A DNA stretch of 64,000 nucleotides from Stenotrophomonas_A sp035629025 (GTDB lineage Bacteria; Pseudomonadota; Gammaproteobacteria; Xanthomonadales; Xanthomonadaceae). Below are positions 27,121-36,392 of this stretch, in pieces. The notes below the pieces were generated by a model. It saw only the letters and a program-made list of their open reading frames with translations. It had not been told where the DNA came from and searched no databases. Position 1 is the first letter of the stretch; every line of letters begins with the position of its first letter. The stretch lies in NCBI GenBank assembly GCA_035629025.1, contig DASPIU010000047.1, positions 1-64,000 on the forward strand. Reading direction: 5' to 3'. The position numbers were made by a program, and so were the translations under genes.

Positions 27121-28143
27121 ATGAACGTCCATCGCCTTTCCCTCATCGCCGTTACCGCCCTGCTCGCCGCCTGTGCCGGCCAGGCGCCCAAGTCCGCGCC
27201 GCAGGCGGGCACCCCCGTGCCCGCGCAGTCCGCACCGGCCCCGGCCCCCGCACCGGTGGCCGACGCCGCGCCAGCCTCGACCGAGACAGCACCGGCGACG
27301 CCGACCGCGCCCAGCCCCACCGACGCGGCGGCCTCCAACGCAGCCGGCAGCACGGGCGCTGCGCCCACCCAGGCCGAAGACGACTTCGCCGCGCTGTACG
27401 GCGGTCCCGCGCCGACCGCGCAGGATTCGGCCAGCACGGGTGGCGACGCGGCGGCCAGCAGCACCTACGACCCGTGGGAGCGCTACAACCGCGCCATGCA
27501 CCGCTTCAACATGGCCATCGACCGCGGTGTCGCGCGGCCGCTCGCCACGGCCTACGTAACGGTGACGCCGCAGCCGGTGCGCCTGGGCGTGAGCAACTTC
27601 TTCGAGAACCTGCGCTCGCCGGTGACCATGGTCAACCAGGTGCTGCAGGGCCATCCCGTGCATGCGCTGCAGACCCTGGGCCGTTTTGTCCTCAACTCGA
27701 CGCTGGGCATCGGCGGCCTGCTTGACCCGGCCAGCGCGGCGAAGATTCCGCGCCGCAGCGAGGACTTCGGACAGACGCTGGGCGTGTGGGGCTGGACCAA
27801 TTCGCGCTACGTGGAGCTGCCGCTGTTCGGCCCGCGCACGGTGCGCGACACCTTCGGCCTGGCCGGCGACGCGCCGCTGTCGCCGCTGCGCCAGGTGGAA
27901 GAGGACACCGTGCGCCTCGGCTTGCAGGGCCTGCAGCTGGTCAACACCCGCGCGCAGCTGCTGGCGGTGGATGCCTTGCGTGACCAGGCGGTGGACGAGT
28001 ACGCGCTGACCCGCGATGCCTGGTTGCAGCGGCGCAACTACCAGATCCAGCGCGACCGCCGCGGCGACCGCGGCCAGCGCGACGACGAGCGTGACACCAC
28101 CGTGCCGGTGGACGCGATGCCGATGCCGGACTTCGGCAACTGA
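27121..28143 (+). CDS. mlaA: Outer-membrane lipoprotein MlaA (VacJ)
   Basis: A 340-residue MlaA/VacJ protein. A lipoprotein signal ends with the lipobox LLAAC (Cys near residue 19). A Pro/Ala/Thr-rich linker of about 90 residues follows, longer than in E. coli. The MlaA domain starts YDPWERYNRAMHRFN and contains FFENLRSPVTMVN and DFGQTLGVWGW. MlaA removes misplaced phospholipid from the outer leaflet. The ATG follows the mlaB stop after one base, so the whole pathway is one operon here, unlike E. coli where mlaA is separate. A strong terminator follows. Confidence 0.93.
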   Translation: MNVHRLSLIAVTALLAACAGQAPKSAPQAGTPVPAQSAPAPAPAPVADAAPASTETAPATPTAPSPTDAAASNAAGSTGAAPTQAEDDFAALYGGPAPTAQDSASTGGDAAASSTYDPWERYNRAMHRFNMAIDRGVARPLATAYVTVTPQPVRLGVSNFFENLRSPVTMVNQVLQGHPVHALQTLGRFVLNSTLGIGGLLDPASAAKIPRRSEDFGQTLGVWGWTNSRYVELPLFGPRTVRDTFGLAGDAPLSPLRQVEEDTVRLGLQGLQLVNTRAQLLAVDALRDQAVDEYALTRDAWLQRRNYQIQRDRRGDRGQRDDERDTTVPVDAMPMPDFGN

Positions 28144-28171
28144 CCGCGCTCTTCCGCTCGCATCGCCCAGA

Positions 28172-28201
28172 CAAAGGCCCGGTTTCCCGGGCCTTTGTTT
28201 T
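28172..28201 (+). terminator. Rho-independent terminator of the mla operon
   Basis: A perfect 11-base stem (CAAAGGCCCGG / CCGGGCCTTTG), a four-base loop and a short T-run, starting 29 bases after the mlaA stop. Confidence 0.9.
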
Positions 28202-28218
28202 ACAGCCGATGCGGGCTC

Positions 28219-28763
28219 TCAGGCGCCCAGGGCAGCGTCGATGGCGGCGCGCAGCGCGGCATCATCCGGCGCAATGCCCGGCGCGAAGCGGCCGATGACC
28301 TCGCCATTGCGGCCGACCAGGAACTTCTCGAAATTCCACAGCACGCCCGGCGCCGGATTCGGCTCGATGCCAAAACCGGCCAGCTGCTCGCGCATCGCCG
28401 CATCGCCCACCGCTTCGGGCTGGGCCGCGATCAGCGCGCGATACAACGGGTGGGTGCCGGCACCGGTCACCTCGATCTTGGAAAACATCGGGAAGTTGAC
28501 ATCGTAGGTGAGCTGGCAGAACTGCTGGATCTCCGCATCGCTGCCCGGCTCCTGGCCCTTGAAGTCGTTGGCGGGAAAGCCAAGCACTTCCAGGCCGTCG
28601 GCTTGCTTGTCGCGATACAGCTGCTCCAGCCCTTCGTACTGCGGGGTCAGGCCGCACCTGGAGGCGACATTGACCAGCAGCAGCACCTTGCCGCGGTATT
28701 CGCCAGGGTGGCCGGCTCGCCATCGATGGTCTTGAGGGGGATGTCGTACAGGGGGGTGCTCAT
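28219..28763 (-). pseudogene. Glutathione peroxidase, frameshifted near codon 22
   Basis: A glutathione peroxidase family gene split between two frames. It starts MSTPLYDIPLKTIDGEPATL at 28763, with AAGGAG six bases upstream. Around 28698-28704 the frame breaks. One extra G there would restore the expected AEYRGKVLLLVNVASRCG. The remaining 155 residues continue intact to the stop, with the active-site Cys in SRCGLTPQYEG, GFPANDFKGQEPG with the Gln, and LWNFEKF with the Trp. As written only a short aberrant peptide would be made from the normal start. Given that the rest is intact, a recent mutation or a sequencing error are the two explanations. The enzyme would reduce peroxides. Confidence 0.85.
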
Positions 28764-28845
28764 GAAGACTCCTTGATGCCGCCGCTGCACGGCGGCGTTG
28801 GGCGGGAATGGGGTTGGCCGGCGCGCCGGGCCTCGGGCTTGCGGG

Positions 28846-30234
28846 TTATTCGTCCGAATCGCGGGTTTCGTTGCCGCTATCGTCGTCAGGCGCGCCCAGC
28901 GCATCGAGTGCGGCGTCTTCGAGCAGCGCGCGCGAATCCTCCACCGACAGCGTTTCCACGCCGCGCAACTTGCGCTCGATGGTGCGGGTCTTGCGGCTGG
29001 CATCGCCCAGGCTCTTGCCCACGGTGTGGATCTGCTTCTCGGCCTTTTCCAGGATGCCGGCGAACTTGCCGAACTCGCTCTTCACCGCGCCGAGTAGGCC
29101 CCAGACCTCGCTGGAGCGCTTCTCGATGGCCAGGGTGCGAAAGCCCATCTGCAGGCTGTTGAGCAGGGCAGTGACCGTGGTCGGCCCAGCCACGACGACG
29201 CGGTGCTCGCGCTGCAGCAGGTCGACCAGCCCGGGACGGCGGATGGTTTCGGCGTACAGGCCCTCGGTGGGCAGGAACATCACTGCGAAGTCGGTGGTGT
29301 GCGGCGGCACGATGTACTTGTCGCCCATGGACTTGGCCTGCACGCGGATGGCGCGCTCGAGCTGGCTGCCGGTGGCCAGCACCAGGTCCTGGTCGCCCTG
29401 TTCCTGCGCATCGACCAGGCGCTCGTAGTCCTCGCGCGGGAACTTGCAGTCGATCGGCAGCCAGACCGGCACGTCGTCCTGGCCACGGCCGGGCAGGCGC
29501 ACGGCGAAGTCGACCGCCTCGGCGCTGTCCGGGCGCACGCGCACGCTGCGCGCGTACTGGTCCTGGGTGAGGGTCTGTTCGAGGATGTTGTCGAGCTGGA
29601 CTTCGCCCCAGCCGCCACGGGTCTTGACGTTGGTCAGCACGCGCTTGAGGTCGCCGACGCCTGTGGCCAGCTGCTGCATTTCGCCCAGGCCGCGCTGCAC
29701 CTGCTCCAGGCGCTCGGAGACCAGCTTGAACGAGGCATCCAGACGGGTGTTCAAGGTGGTCTGCAGCTTTTCGTCAACGGTGGCGCGCATCTGTTCGAGC
29801 TTGCCGGCGTTGTCGGCCTGCAACGCCTGCAGCTGCTGCTCCAGGGTATGGCGCATTTCGCCCAGGCGCTGTTCGTTGCGCTGGGTGAGCTCGGTCAGGC
29901 GCAGGCCGAGCTGCTCGGCAAAGCGCTGTTGAATCTGGCCGGCTTCCTCGCGGGCGCGCCGGGCGTCCTCGCCGAGCGCTTCGCGCAGCAGATCCAGACG
30001 CTGGTCGGTACGGGTGGACAGGTCGCCCAGCTGGCGGGCGAAGATTTCCAGGCGCGCATCCTGCTGGCGCGCGGCGCCTTCGAGTTGTTCGCGCAGTTCG
30101 CCGCGGCCGTGGCGCTGCTCCTCGCGCAAGGCCTGTTCGAGGGGCTGGTGGGTTTGGCGGCGCAACAGCGCGACCAGCTGCAGCACGATGACCGCGCACA
30201 GCAGGCCGGCGAGAAGAAGGGTTTCGGCAGACAT
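28846..30234 (-). CDS. rmuC: RmuC family DNA recombination protein
   Basis: A 462-residue RmuC protein, a predicted nuclease-like factor that limits recombination at inverted repeats. An N-terminal membrane helix (about residues 4-22) is followed by a long coiled coil rich in Glu, Gln and Arg. The conserved domain runs from TRGGWGEVQLDNILEQ through PIDCKFPREDY and PHTTDFAVMFLPTEGLYAE to VAGPTTVTALLNSLQMGF. I chose the ATG at 30234; a GTG two codons upstream is also possible. Confidence 0.92.
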   Translation of the reverse strand: MSAETLLLAGLLCAVIVLQLVALLRRQTHQPLEQALREEQRHGRGELREQLEGAARQQDARLEIFARQLGDLSTRTDQRLDLLREALGEDARRAREEAGQIQQRFAEQLGLRLTELTQRNEQRLGEMRHTLEQQLQALQADNAGKLEQMRATVDEKLQTTLNTRLDASFKLVSERLEQVQRGLGEMQQLATGVGDLKRVLTNVKTRGGWGEVQLDNILEQTLTQDQYARSVRVRPDSAEAVDFAVRLPGRGQDDVPVWLPIDCKFPREDYERLVDAQEQGDQDLVLATGSQLERAIRVQAKSMGDKYIVPPHTTDFAVMFLPTEGLYAETIRRPGLVDLLQREHRVVVAGPTTVTALLNSLQMGFRTLAIEKRSSEVWGLLGAVKSEFGKFAGILEKAEKQIHTVGKSLGDASRKTRTIERKLRGVETLSVEDSRALLEDAALDALGAPDDDSGNETRDSDE

Positions 30235-30312
30235 GCGCACAGTGTAGCCGGCCCGGTCTCAACGGCTGCGGCAGCGGGCTTAAGCTGTGGCCCCACCCCG
30301 GAGATGCCCGTC

Positions 30313-30936
30313 ATGCTGGAACTGTTCGGCCAGGCCGCCTCGATCAATGTGCGCAAGGTGCTGTGGACGCTGGACGAACTGGGCCTGGTCTGCCAGCGGC
30401 ATGATGTTGGCGGCGCCTTCGCCTCGCCCGACACCCCGCAGTTCCGCGCGATGAACCCGAATGCCCAGGTGCCGGTGCTGCGCGATGGCGACCTGGTGCT
30501 GTGGGAATCGAACACGATCTGCCGCTATCTCGCCGGCAGGGCCGGCCGCGACGACCTGCTGCCCAGCGCGCCGGCAGCGCGCGCGATGGTCGAACAATGG
30601 ATGGACTGGCAGGCCACCGACCTCAATACGGCATGGCGCTATGCGTTCATGGCCCGGGTGCGGCACAGCCCGCGCCACGATGACCCTGCTGCCATCGCCG
30701 AGAGCGCTGGCAGCTGGAACCGGCTCATGGGCATCCTCGACGGGCAACTGGCGCGCACCGGCGCGCATGTGGCCGGGCGCGATTTCACCCTCGCCGACAT
30801 CGTCATCGGCCTGTCGGTGCAGCGCTGGCTGCACACGCCAATCGAGCGTCCGTCGCTGTCGGCGGTCATGGCGTACTACGCCAGACTGCAGCAGCGCCCG
30901 GCGTTCGTCCGGCATGGCGCCAACGGCTTGCCCTGA
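30313..30936 (+). CDS. Glutathione S-transferase family protein
   Basis: A 207-residue GST. The N-terminal thioredoxin-fold domain has the motifs SINVRKVLWTLDEL, NPNAQVPVL (cis-Pro) and WESNTICRYLA (the Glu-Ser pair that binds glutathione). The all-helical C-terminal domain includes AGRDFTLADIVIG. Substrate unknown. An upstream ATG at 30304 is possible, but GGAG lies nine bases before the ATG at 30313. Confidence 0.9.
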   Translation: MLELFGQAASINVRKVLWTLDELGLVCQRHDVGGAFASPDTPQFRAMNPNAQVPVLRDGDLVLWESNTICRYLAGRAGRDDLLPSAPAARAMVEQWMDWQATDLNTAWRYAFMARVRHSPRHDDPAAIAESAGSWNRLMGILDGQLARTGAHVAGRDFTLADIVIGLSVQRWLHTPIERPSLSAVMAYYARLQQRPAFVRHGANGLP

Positions 30937-31018
30937 GCCAGCAGGGCGACGCCAGGCTCGCCATTGCCCGGCGCGGTACCGGACAATGGCGCCCCTTTTC
31001 AAAGCAGGTTCGACGGGC

Positions 31019-31639
31019 ATGTCGTGGATGGGCATCCAGGATGTAGGGGCCTTCGTGGTGACGGTGCTGGTGTTCCTGGCGCTGCCCGGCCCCGGCACCT
31101 TCACCCTGCTCACCGCCAGTGGCCGCAGTGGCATCCGCGGCGGCTACACCGCGCTGGCCGGCTTGCTGCTCGGCGATCAGGTGCTGATGTGGCTGGCGGT
31201 GGCCGGCGTGGCCGCACTGCTGCAGGCCAACCCTTTGTTGTTCCGCGGGGTGCAGTATCTGGGCGCGGCGTATCTGGTCTGGATCGGCATCGGCCTGCTG
31301 CGTGCGCCGAAGGCGGGCGGCGGTGGCCTGGTCAAGCTGCGGCCCGGCCATTACTTCCGCCAGGGTGTGCTGGTCAGCCTGCTCAACCCCAAGGCGATCA
31401 TCTTCTACATGGCGTTCTTCCCGCTGTTCATCGACCCGGCGCGGCATCAGGGCATGGCGACCTTCGCGACGCTGGCTGCGCTGGTCGCGGTGCTGAGCGT
31501 GGCGTACTGCTCGCTGCTGATCCTGATCGGCCACGGCCTGGCGCGCCGCCTGCACCAGCATCCGCGGGTGGGCGGGTGGCTACGGCGCGTCGCCGGCCTC
31601 GGGCTGATCGGGTTTGGCGTGCGCCTAGGCGTGACCTGA
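31019..31639 (+). CDS. LysE/RhtB family amino-acid exporter
   Basis: A 206-residue inner-membrane protein with about six helices. It has the LysE/RhtB signature PGPGTFTLLTASGRSGIRGG after the first helix and FRQGVLVSLLNPKAIIFYMAFFP mid-protein. The family exports amino acids such as threonine, homoserine or lysine; the substrate is not evident. The ATG at 31019 precedes the conserved first helix. Confidence 0.9.
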   Translation: MSWMGIQDVGAFVVTVLVFLALPGPGTFTLLTASGRSGIRGGYTALAGLLLGDQVLMWLAVAGVAALLQANPLLFRGVQYLGAAYLVWIGIGLLRAPKAGGGGLVKLRPGHYFRQGVLVSLLNPKAIIFYMAFFPLFIDPARHQGMATFATLAALVAVLSVAYCSLLILIGHGLARRLHQHPRVGGWLRRVAGLGLIGFGVRLGVT

Positions 31640-31659
31640 GCTGACGCAGGCGCAAAGAT

Positions 31660-31740
31660 GGGGGGCCGTCCCCCACGAACGGCCCCCCGGTGGCCCGGCT
31701 TGCACCGGGCCTGGACAGCCTGCATGGCGTCGTCATGCAG
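31660..31740. repeat. Cluster of three perfect hairpins
   Basis: Three stem-loops in a row: 31660-31669 with 31679-31688 (10 bp, GGGGGGCCGT); 31692-31698 with 31705-31711 (7 bp, GGCCCGG); and 31720-31726 with 31734-31740 (7 bp, CTGCATG). They start 20 bases after the LysE gene and end about 200 bases before the permease gene. None is followed by a T-run. They account for part of a 300-base gap; the rest shows nothing I can name. Confidence 0.6.
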
Positions 31741-31939
31741 CTTCCTCACTGTAGGACCGGCTGCGGGCGGCAGATATACGACTGATCCAACGAATAGGCG
31801 GATTGTGGGCGGGCGCGCCAGCGCACCCGCGACAGCCGCGGCGGCGCGGCCTGGCTTATCAGCGGTACTAACGGGCGTGGCATTGCTGCACCGCGTTCGG
31901 CGACACTCGCGCTTTCCTTTACGCACCCATGAGGTCCGC

Positions 31940-33688
31940 ATGCAGTCCTGGCTCCGGCGCAAGCCCCTGGATATGGTCACCGTCCACGAGGAGGGGCGAC
32001 GCCTGGTGCCCACGCTGAGCTGGCCGCACCTGGTCGCGCTGGGCATCGGCGCCATCGTTGGCACCGGCATCTACACGCTGATCGGTGTGGGCGCCGACAA
32101 GGCCGGCCCGGCCGTGCTGCTGTCCTTCGTCGCCGCCGGCCTGGTCTGCGCCTGCGCCGCGCTGGCCTATGCCGAGATGGCGACGATGATGCCGGCCGCT
32201 GGCAGCGCGTATACCTACAGCTACGCGGCGCTGGGCGAAACCATTGCCTGGGTGGTGGGCTGGAGCCTGATCCTGGAGTACTCGCTGGTGGTCAGCACGG
32301 TGGCGGTGGGCTGGTCCGGCTACTTCGTCGGCTTCCTGCAATGGGTACAGCAGCAGACCGGATGGAACGTGACCCTGCCAGCCGCGCTGGCAGCGGGCCC
32401 GCATGCCGGCGGCATCATCAACCTGCCGGCGGTGCTGATCACCTTCGTGGTGGCCGGTGCGCTGATCAGCGGCACGCGCGAGAGCGCGACGATCAACGCG
32501 GTGCTGGTGGTGTTCAAGCTGATCGCGCTGGGCATCTTCGTCGCCGTGGCGCTGCCGGCCTTCAATGCGGACAACCTGCACCCGTTCATGCCCTACGGCT
32601 TCTCCAAGACGGTGGATGCGCAGGGCGTGGAGCGCGGGGTAATGGCGGCGGCGGCGATCATCTTCTTCGCCTTCTATGGCTTCGATGCGATTTCCACGGC
32701 CGCCGAGGAAACCAAGAACCCCGGGCGCGACCTGTCCATCGGCATCGTCGGCTCGATGATCGGCTGCACGCTGATCTACGTGCTGGTGGCGCTGGCGGCG
32801 GTGGGCGCGCTGAGCTTCACCGTGTTCGGCAAGAGCGCCGAGCCGCTGGCGCTGATCATGCGCGAGCTGGGCCATGGCACCGCGGCGCTGGTGATCGGCA
32901 TCGTGGCGATCATTGCGCTGCCGACGGTGCTGCTGGCGTTCTTCTACGGCCAGAGCCGCATCTTCTTCGTGATGTCGCGCGATGGCCTGCTGCCGCGCGG
33001 CCTGTCGAAGGTCAATGCGCGCGGTACGCCGGTGACCATCACCCTGTTCACCGCGGTGCTGGTGGCGGCACTGGCCGGCGTGGCCCGGCTGGACGAGATC
33101 GCCGCGCTGGCCAATGCCGGCACCCTGGCCGCATTCACCGCGGTGGCGGTGTGCCTGCTGGTGCTGCGCAAACGTGAGCCGGGCCGCGAACGCAAGTTCC
33201 GCACGCCGATGGCGTGGCTGGTCGGGCCGCTGGCGATTGTTGGATGCCTGTATCTGTTCTGGAGCCTGCCGACGCGCACGCAGGTGTGGTTCTCGGTATG
33301 GAACCTGTTGGGCTGGGCGATCCTGATCGGATACAGCCGCAAGAAGTCGATGCTGGCGCAGTCGGGCGTCATGGATGGTTTCAACGCCTACCTCGGCGGC
33401 GCGAAGGGCTTGTTGGCAACCTGGTGGGTGTGGGGCGTCCTTCCCGCTGCCGCGGCGAATGTGGTGCTCAGCTGCCTTGGCATGATGGGTGCGCGCACCC
33501 TATGGATCGTGGTGTGCGTGTTGTGGATAGGCCATCTGATCGCCTGGGTTCCGGCCATGTGGAACGCGGCACGGGCGTATCACGGCAATGCGGCGTGGGC
33601 GAACCTCGGCAGGCTCGCTGCGGTTCTGGCTGCCATCTCCATTCCGGTTCTGCTGCTGCTGTTGATCACGATGGGCGCGCGCCACTGA
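31940..33688 (+). CDS. APC-family amino-acid permease (CAT type)
   Basis: A 582-residue amino acid-polyamine-organocation permease of the cationic amino-acid transporter group. The first helix has GIGAIVGTGIYTLIG, the substrate-binding GxG motif. Other family features are LEYSLVVSTVAVGWSGY and FFAFYGFDAISTAAEETKNPGRD. The C-terminus carries extra membrane helices beyond the 12-helix core, as in CAT proteins. The ATG at 31940 has GAGG six bases upstream. Confidence 0.92.
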   Translation: MQSWLRRKPLDMVTVHEEGRRLVPTLSWPHLVALGIGAIVGTGIYTLIGVGADKAGPAVLLSFVAAGLVCACAALAYAEMATMMPAAGSAYTYSYAALGETIAWVVGWSLILEYSLVVSTVAVGWSGYFVGFLQWVQQQTGWNVTLPAALAAGPHAGGIINLPAVLITFVVAGALISGTRESATINAVLVVFKLIALGIFVAVALPAFNADNLHPFMPYGFSKTVDAQGVERGVMAAAAIIFFAFYGFDAISTAAEETKNPGRDLSIGIVGSMIGCTLIYVLVALAAVGALSFTVFGKSAEPLALIMRELGHGTAALVIGIVAIIALPTVLLAFFYGQSRIFFVMSRDGLLPRGLSKVNARGTPVTITLFTAVLVAALAGVARLDEIAALANAGTLAAFTAVAVCLLVLRKREPGRERKFRTPMAWLVGPLAIVGCLYLFWSLPTRTQVWFSVWNLLGWAILIGYSRKKSMLAQSGVMDGFNAYLGGAKGLLATWWVWGVLPAAAANVVLSCLGMMGARTLWIVVCVLWIGHLIAWVPAMWNAARAYHGNAAWANLGRLAAVLAAISIPVLLLLLITMGARH

Positions 33689-33720
33689 TCCTCGGTTGCT
33701 GAGCGCTCCGGCAGATCTGG

Positions 33721-34971
33721 TCAGGGCGCCGGCCGCTTGTCATGGCCGGCCGCATACGCCTCGGCCTGCCGCAGCACGCGCATCACGTTGCCGCCCCAGA
33801 TGCCGGCGATCTGCTGCTCGCTGTAGCCACGGCGCAGCAGCCAGGCGGTGATCTTCGGCAGCTGGGTGACATCCTCCATGCCCTGCAGGCCGCCGCCGCC
33901 GTCCCAGTCCATGCCGATGCCGGTGTGTTCGGGGCCGGCGACGTCGAGGATTTGGCCCAGGTGCGCGAAGAAGTCATCCAGCGTGCCCTGCCTGATCGGG
34001 TAGCGCGCGTCGATCTGCTGCATCGCCACGGCATATTCCCGCGCCTGCGCCATGCTCATCGCGTCGTAGTCGCCAAAGCGCGCCTCCAGCGCCTTCTCCG
34101 CCTCGACGCGTTCGGGCGACTTGGGAATGCTGGTGAGGTAGCCGCCATAGGCATTGACCTGGATCACGCCGCCCTTGGCTGCGAGCTTGCGCAGGCGCGC
34201 GTCATCGAGATTGCGCGGATGGTCGAACACCGCGCGCGAGGCGCTGTGCGAGAGCACGAAGGGCACCTTGGAAGCATCGATCAGGTCGTCGAATACCGCG
34301 TCGGAGGCATGCGACTGGTCGATGAGGATACCCAGGCGATTGGCCTCGGCCACCAGTTGCCGGCCGGCCGGGCTGAGCCCATGCCATTCAGGACCCTTGG
34401 GGTCGGTGGCCGAATCGGCGAACTCGTTGTTGAGGAAATGCGCCAGGCTGAGCATGCGCAGGCCGGCATGCTGGTAGAAGCTCAGCAGCGTGGGGTCGGC
34501 CACCAGCGGGCTGGCGTTCTCCATGCTGATGAAGACCACGCGGCGGCCGCTGGCCTTGATCCGCTCGGCGTCATCGGCGGTGCGCGCCAGGGCGAAGCGG
34601 TCCGGGTGCGCGGCGAGCATCTCGCGGATTTCCAGCAGGCGCTGCAGCCCGGCGTCGCGATCGCGCAGGTGGGCGGCGGCGCTGCGGTCGCCCTGCCCGG
34701 TGTAGATGGCCCAGAAGCCGCCATCGAGCGCGCCTTCGACCATGCGCGGGTAGTCCACTTCCGATACCGCGCTGCCAGCATGCCGCTGCAGGATGTCGAA
34801 GCCATCGCGGGCCAGGTTGGCCGGCGTGTCGAGGTGGGTGTCGAGGGTCAGCACGCGCTGCTGCACGGCCTTGGCACGGGCCAGCTCGGCGGCGCTGAAA
34901 TCAACGGCGGCCGCCACCGGCGACCAGGCAAGCAACAGCGAGACGAGCAAAGGCAGGGTGCGGCGCGTCAT
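33721..34971 (-). CDS. Membrane dipeptidase (peptidase M19), exported
   Basis: A 416-residue renal-dipeptidase-type zinc enzyme with an N-terminal signal peptide (residues 1-22). The metal-binding signatures are LDTHLDT near residue 43, ISMENASPL with the bridging Glu, LIDQSHASD and VLSHSASRAV with the zinc histidines, and TGIGMDWDGGGGL near the end. It would cleave dipeptides in the periplasm. It converges with the amino-acid permease upstream, which may be a functional hint. Confidence 0.92.
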   Translation of the reverse strand: MTRRTLPLLVSLLLAWSPVAAAVDFSAAELARAKAVQQRVLTLDTHLDTPANLARDGFDILQRHAGSAVSEVDYPRMVEGALDGGFWAIYTGQGDRSAAAHLRDRDAGLQRLLEIREMLAAHPDRFALARTADDAERIKASGRRVVFISMENASPLVADPTLLSFYQHAGLRMLSLAHFLNNEFADSATDPKGPEWHGLSPAGRQLVAEANRLGILIDQSHASDAVFDDLIDASKVPFVLSHSASRAVFDHPRNLDDARLRKLAAKGGVIQVNAYGGYLTSIPKSPERVEAEKALEARFGDYDAMSMAQAREYAVAMQQIDARYPIRQGTLDDFFAHLGQILDVAGPEHTGIGMDWDGGGGLQGMEDVTQLPKITAWLLRRGYSEQQIAGIWGGNVMRVLRQAEAYAAGHDKRPAP

Positions 34972-35033
34972 GGAGTCTGGCCAGGGAATGGAAACCGCAC
35001 CCTAGCGCCGACGCCCGCGCCGGTACAGTGACT

Positions 35034-36203
35034 TCAGTCCAGCACCCGGCAGAACACAGCCTTCAGGTAGCGCGATTCCTGCACATGGGCCATGAAGGGA
35101 TGATCCGGGCCGGCACCGGCGACCTTGAGGATCTGGATGGTGCGGCCGGAATAGAACGCCGCGCGGCGCAGCATGTCCAGGAACTCCTGCTCCGATACCA
35201 GGCCGGTGCAGGAGAAGGTGGCAAACAGTCCGCCCGGCTTGACCACGCCCAGGGCGAGCTTGTTCATGTCCAGGTATTTCTTCAGCGCGGTAATGACCTG
35301 GTCGCGGTCGCGGGTCATCTTCGCCGGGTCCAGGATCACCACGTCGAACTGCTCGCCGCGGTTGGCGGCATCGCGCAGCCACGGGAAGATGTCGGCCTGC
35401 ACGAACTTCGGCCGCACGTTGTTGAGCTTGGCATTGCCCTTGGCGATGGCAATGACGTCCTCGTCGATGTCCACGCCCAGCACTTCGCTGGCGCCGCGCG
35501 CGGCCGCGTACACGGCAAAGCCGCCGGTGTTGCAGCACAGGTCGAGCACGCTCTTGCCGGCCACCTGCTGGCTCAGCCACTGCCGGTTCTCGCGCTGGTC
35601 GGCGAAAAAGCCGGTCTTGTGCGCGCCGGCCGGGTCGGCGCGGAAGCGGATGCCGTGCTCGGTGATGACCGCCGCCTCGGTGCCGGCCGTGTTGTGGAAG
35701 TCGAAGCTCTCCTGCTTCTGCACGTGTTCGTCAGCGAAGCTGTGGAAGCGGCAGCCGGGGAACTGCTCACGCAGCGCCTCGTAGATCCATTCGCGGTGGC
35801 GGAACATGCCAGCGGCGAAGAATTCGACCACCACCAGGTCGCCGTAGCGGTCCACGACCAGGCCGGACAGGCCGTCACCTTCGCTGTGGACCACGCGCCA
35901 GGCATCGGAGACCTCGTCCAGACGCAACACGTCGCGGCGCAGGGCCACCGCCTCGGCGATCTTGCGCGAGAACCAGCCCGCGTCCACCGGAATGTCCGGG
36001 TGGGTCTCCAGGATGCGCACGGCGATGCGCGAATGGCCGTTGTAGAAGCCACGGCCGATCCATTCCCCGTCCACGCCCACCACCTCGACCACGGTGCCGG
36101 GCTTGGGCCGCACGGCCGGCTTCTCCACCAGCTTCTGGAAAATCCACGGATGGCTGGAGCGCCAGGCGTTCTTGAGGCGTACGACGGGGTTGGGGGTATT
36201 CAT
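35034..36203 (-). CDS. rlmI: 23S rRNA m5C methyltransferase RlmI family
   Basis: A 389-residue class I SAM-dependent methyltransferase. An N-terminal PUA domain (HPWIFQKLVE ... GEWIGRGFYNGHSRIAVRIL) is followed by a Rossmann domain with VLDLCCNTGGFAVYAAARGA (SAM site), VILDPAKMTRDRDQ and a catalytic SCTGLVSEQEF block. RlmI methylates C1962 of 23S rRNA in E. coli. The ATG at 36203 is divergent from the Mn2+ riboswitch and terC. Confidence 0.93.
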   Translation of the reverse strand: MNTPNPVVRLKNAWRSSHPWIFQKLVEKPAVRPKPGTVVEVVGVDGEWIGRGFYNGHSRIAVRILETHPDIPVDAGWFSRKIAEAVALRRDVLRLDEVSDAWRVVHSEGDGLSGLVVDRYGDLVVVEFFAAGMFRHREWIYEALREQFPGCRFHSFADEHVQKQESFDFHNTAGTEAAVITEHGIRFRADPAGAHKTGFFADQRENRQWLSQQVAGKSVLDLCCNTGGFAVYAAARGASEVLGVDIDEDVIAIAKGNAKLNNVRPKFVQADIFPWLRDAANRGEQFDVVILDPAKMTRDRDQVITALKKYLDMNKLALGVVKPGGLFATFSCTGLVSEQEFLDMLRRAAFYSGRTIQILKVAGAGPDHPFMAHVQESRYLKAVFCRVLD

Positions 36204-36223
36204 TGCCCTATTGTAACGGCGGT

Positions 36224-36252
36224 TTGACGGGCTCCCCGGCTACCGGCAGAAT
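36224..36252 (+). promoter_or_regulatory. Sigma70 promoter of the terC leader
   Basis: TTGACG, a 17-base spacer, then CAGAAT. Transcription would begin a few bases before the yybP-ykoY element that follows. Confidence 0.6.
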
Positions 36253-36261
36253 GCCCAGCAA

Positions 36262-36392
36262 GAAGGGGAGTAGCTCCCAAACGTTGTCGCCGTCAATTCG
36301 AGTCCAGGCCCTTGGCCGACTCCGGTGCAACGGCAGCCGGTCCGCCGGCTGTGAGCGAGACCTTCGCCGCGATGGCGAAGGTCCGTGTTCCC
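36262..36392 (+). promoter_or_regulatory. yybP-ykoY manganese riboswitch
   Basis: The leader of terC carries the class signatures in order: GGGGAGTAGCTCCC at 36265, a following GTCAA, then near the 3' side GAGCGAGACCTTCGCC paired with GGCGAAGGTC (36353-36392). The class senses Mn2+ and commonly sits before TerC/Alx-type and MntP genes. About 70 bases separate the aptamer from the terC start, room for an expression platform; I cannot tell transcriptional from translational control by eye. Confidence 0.85.
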
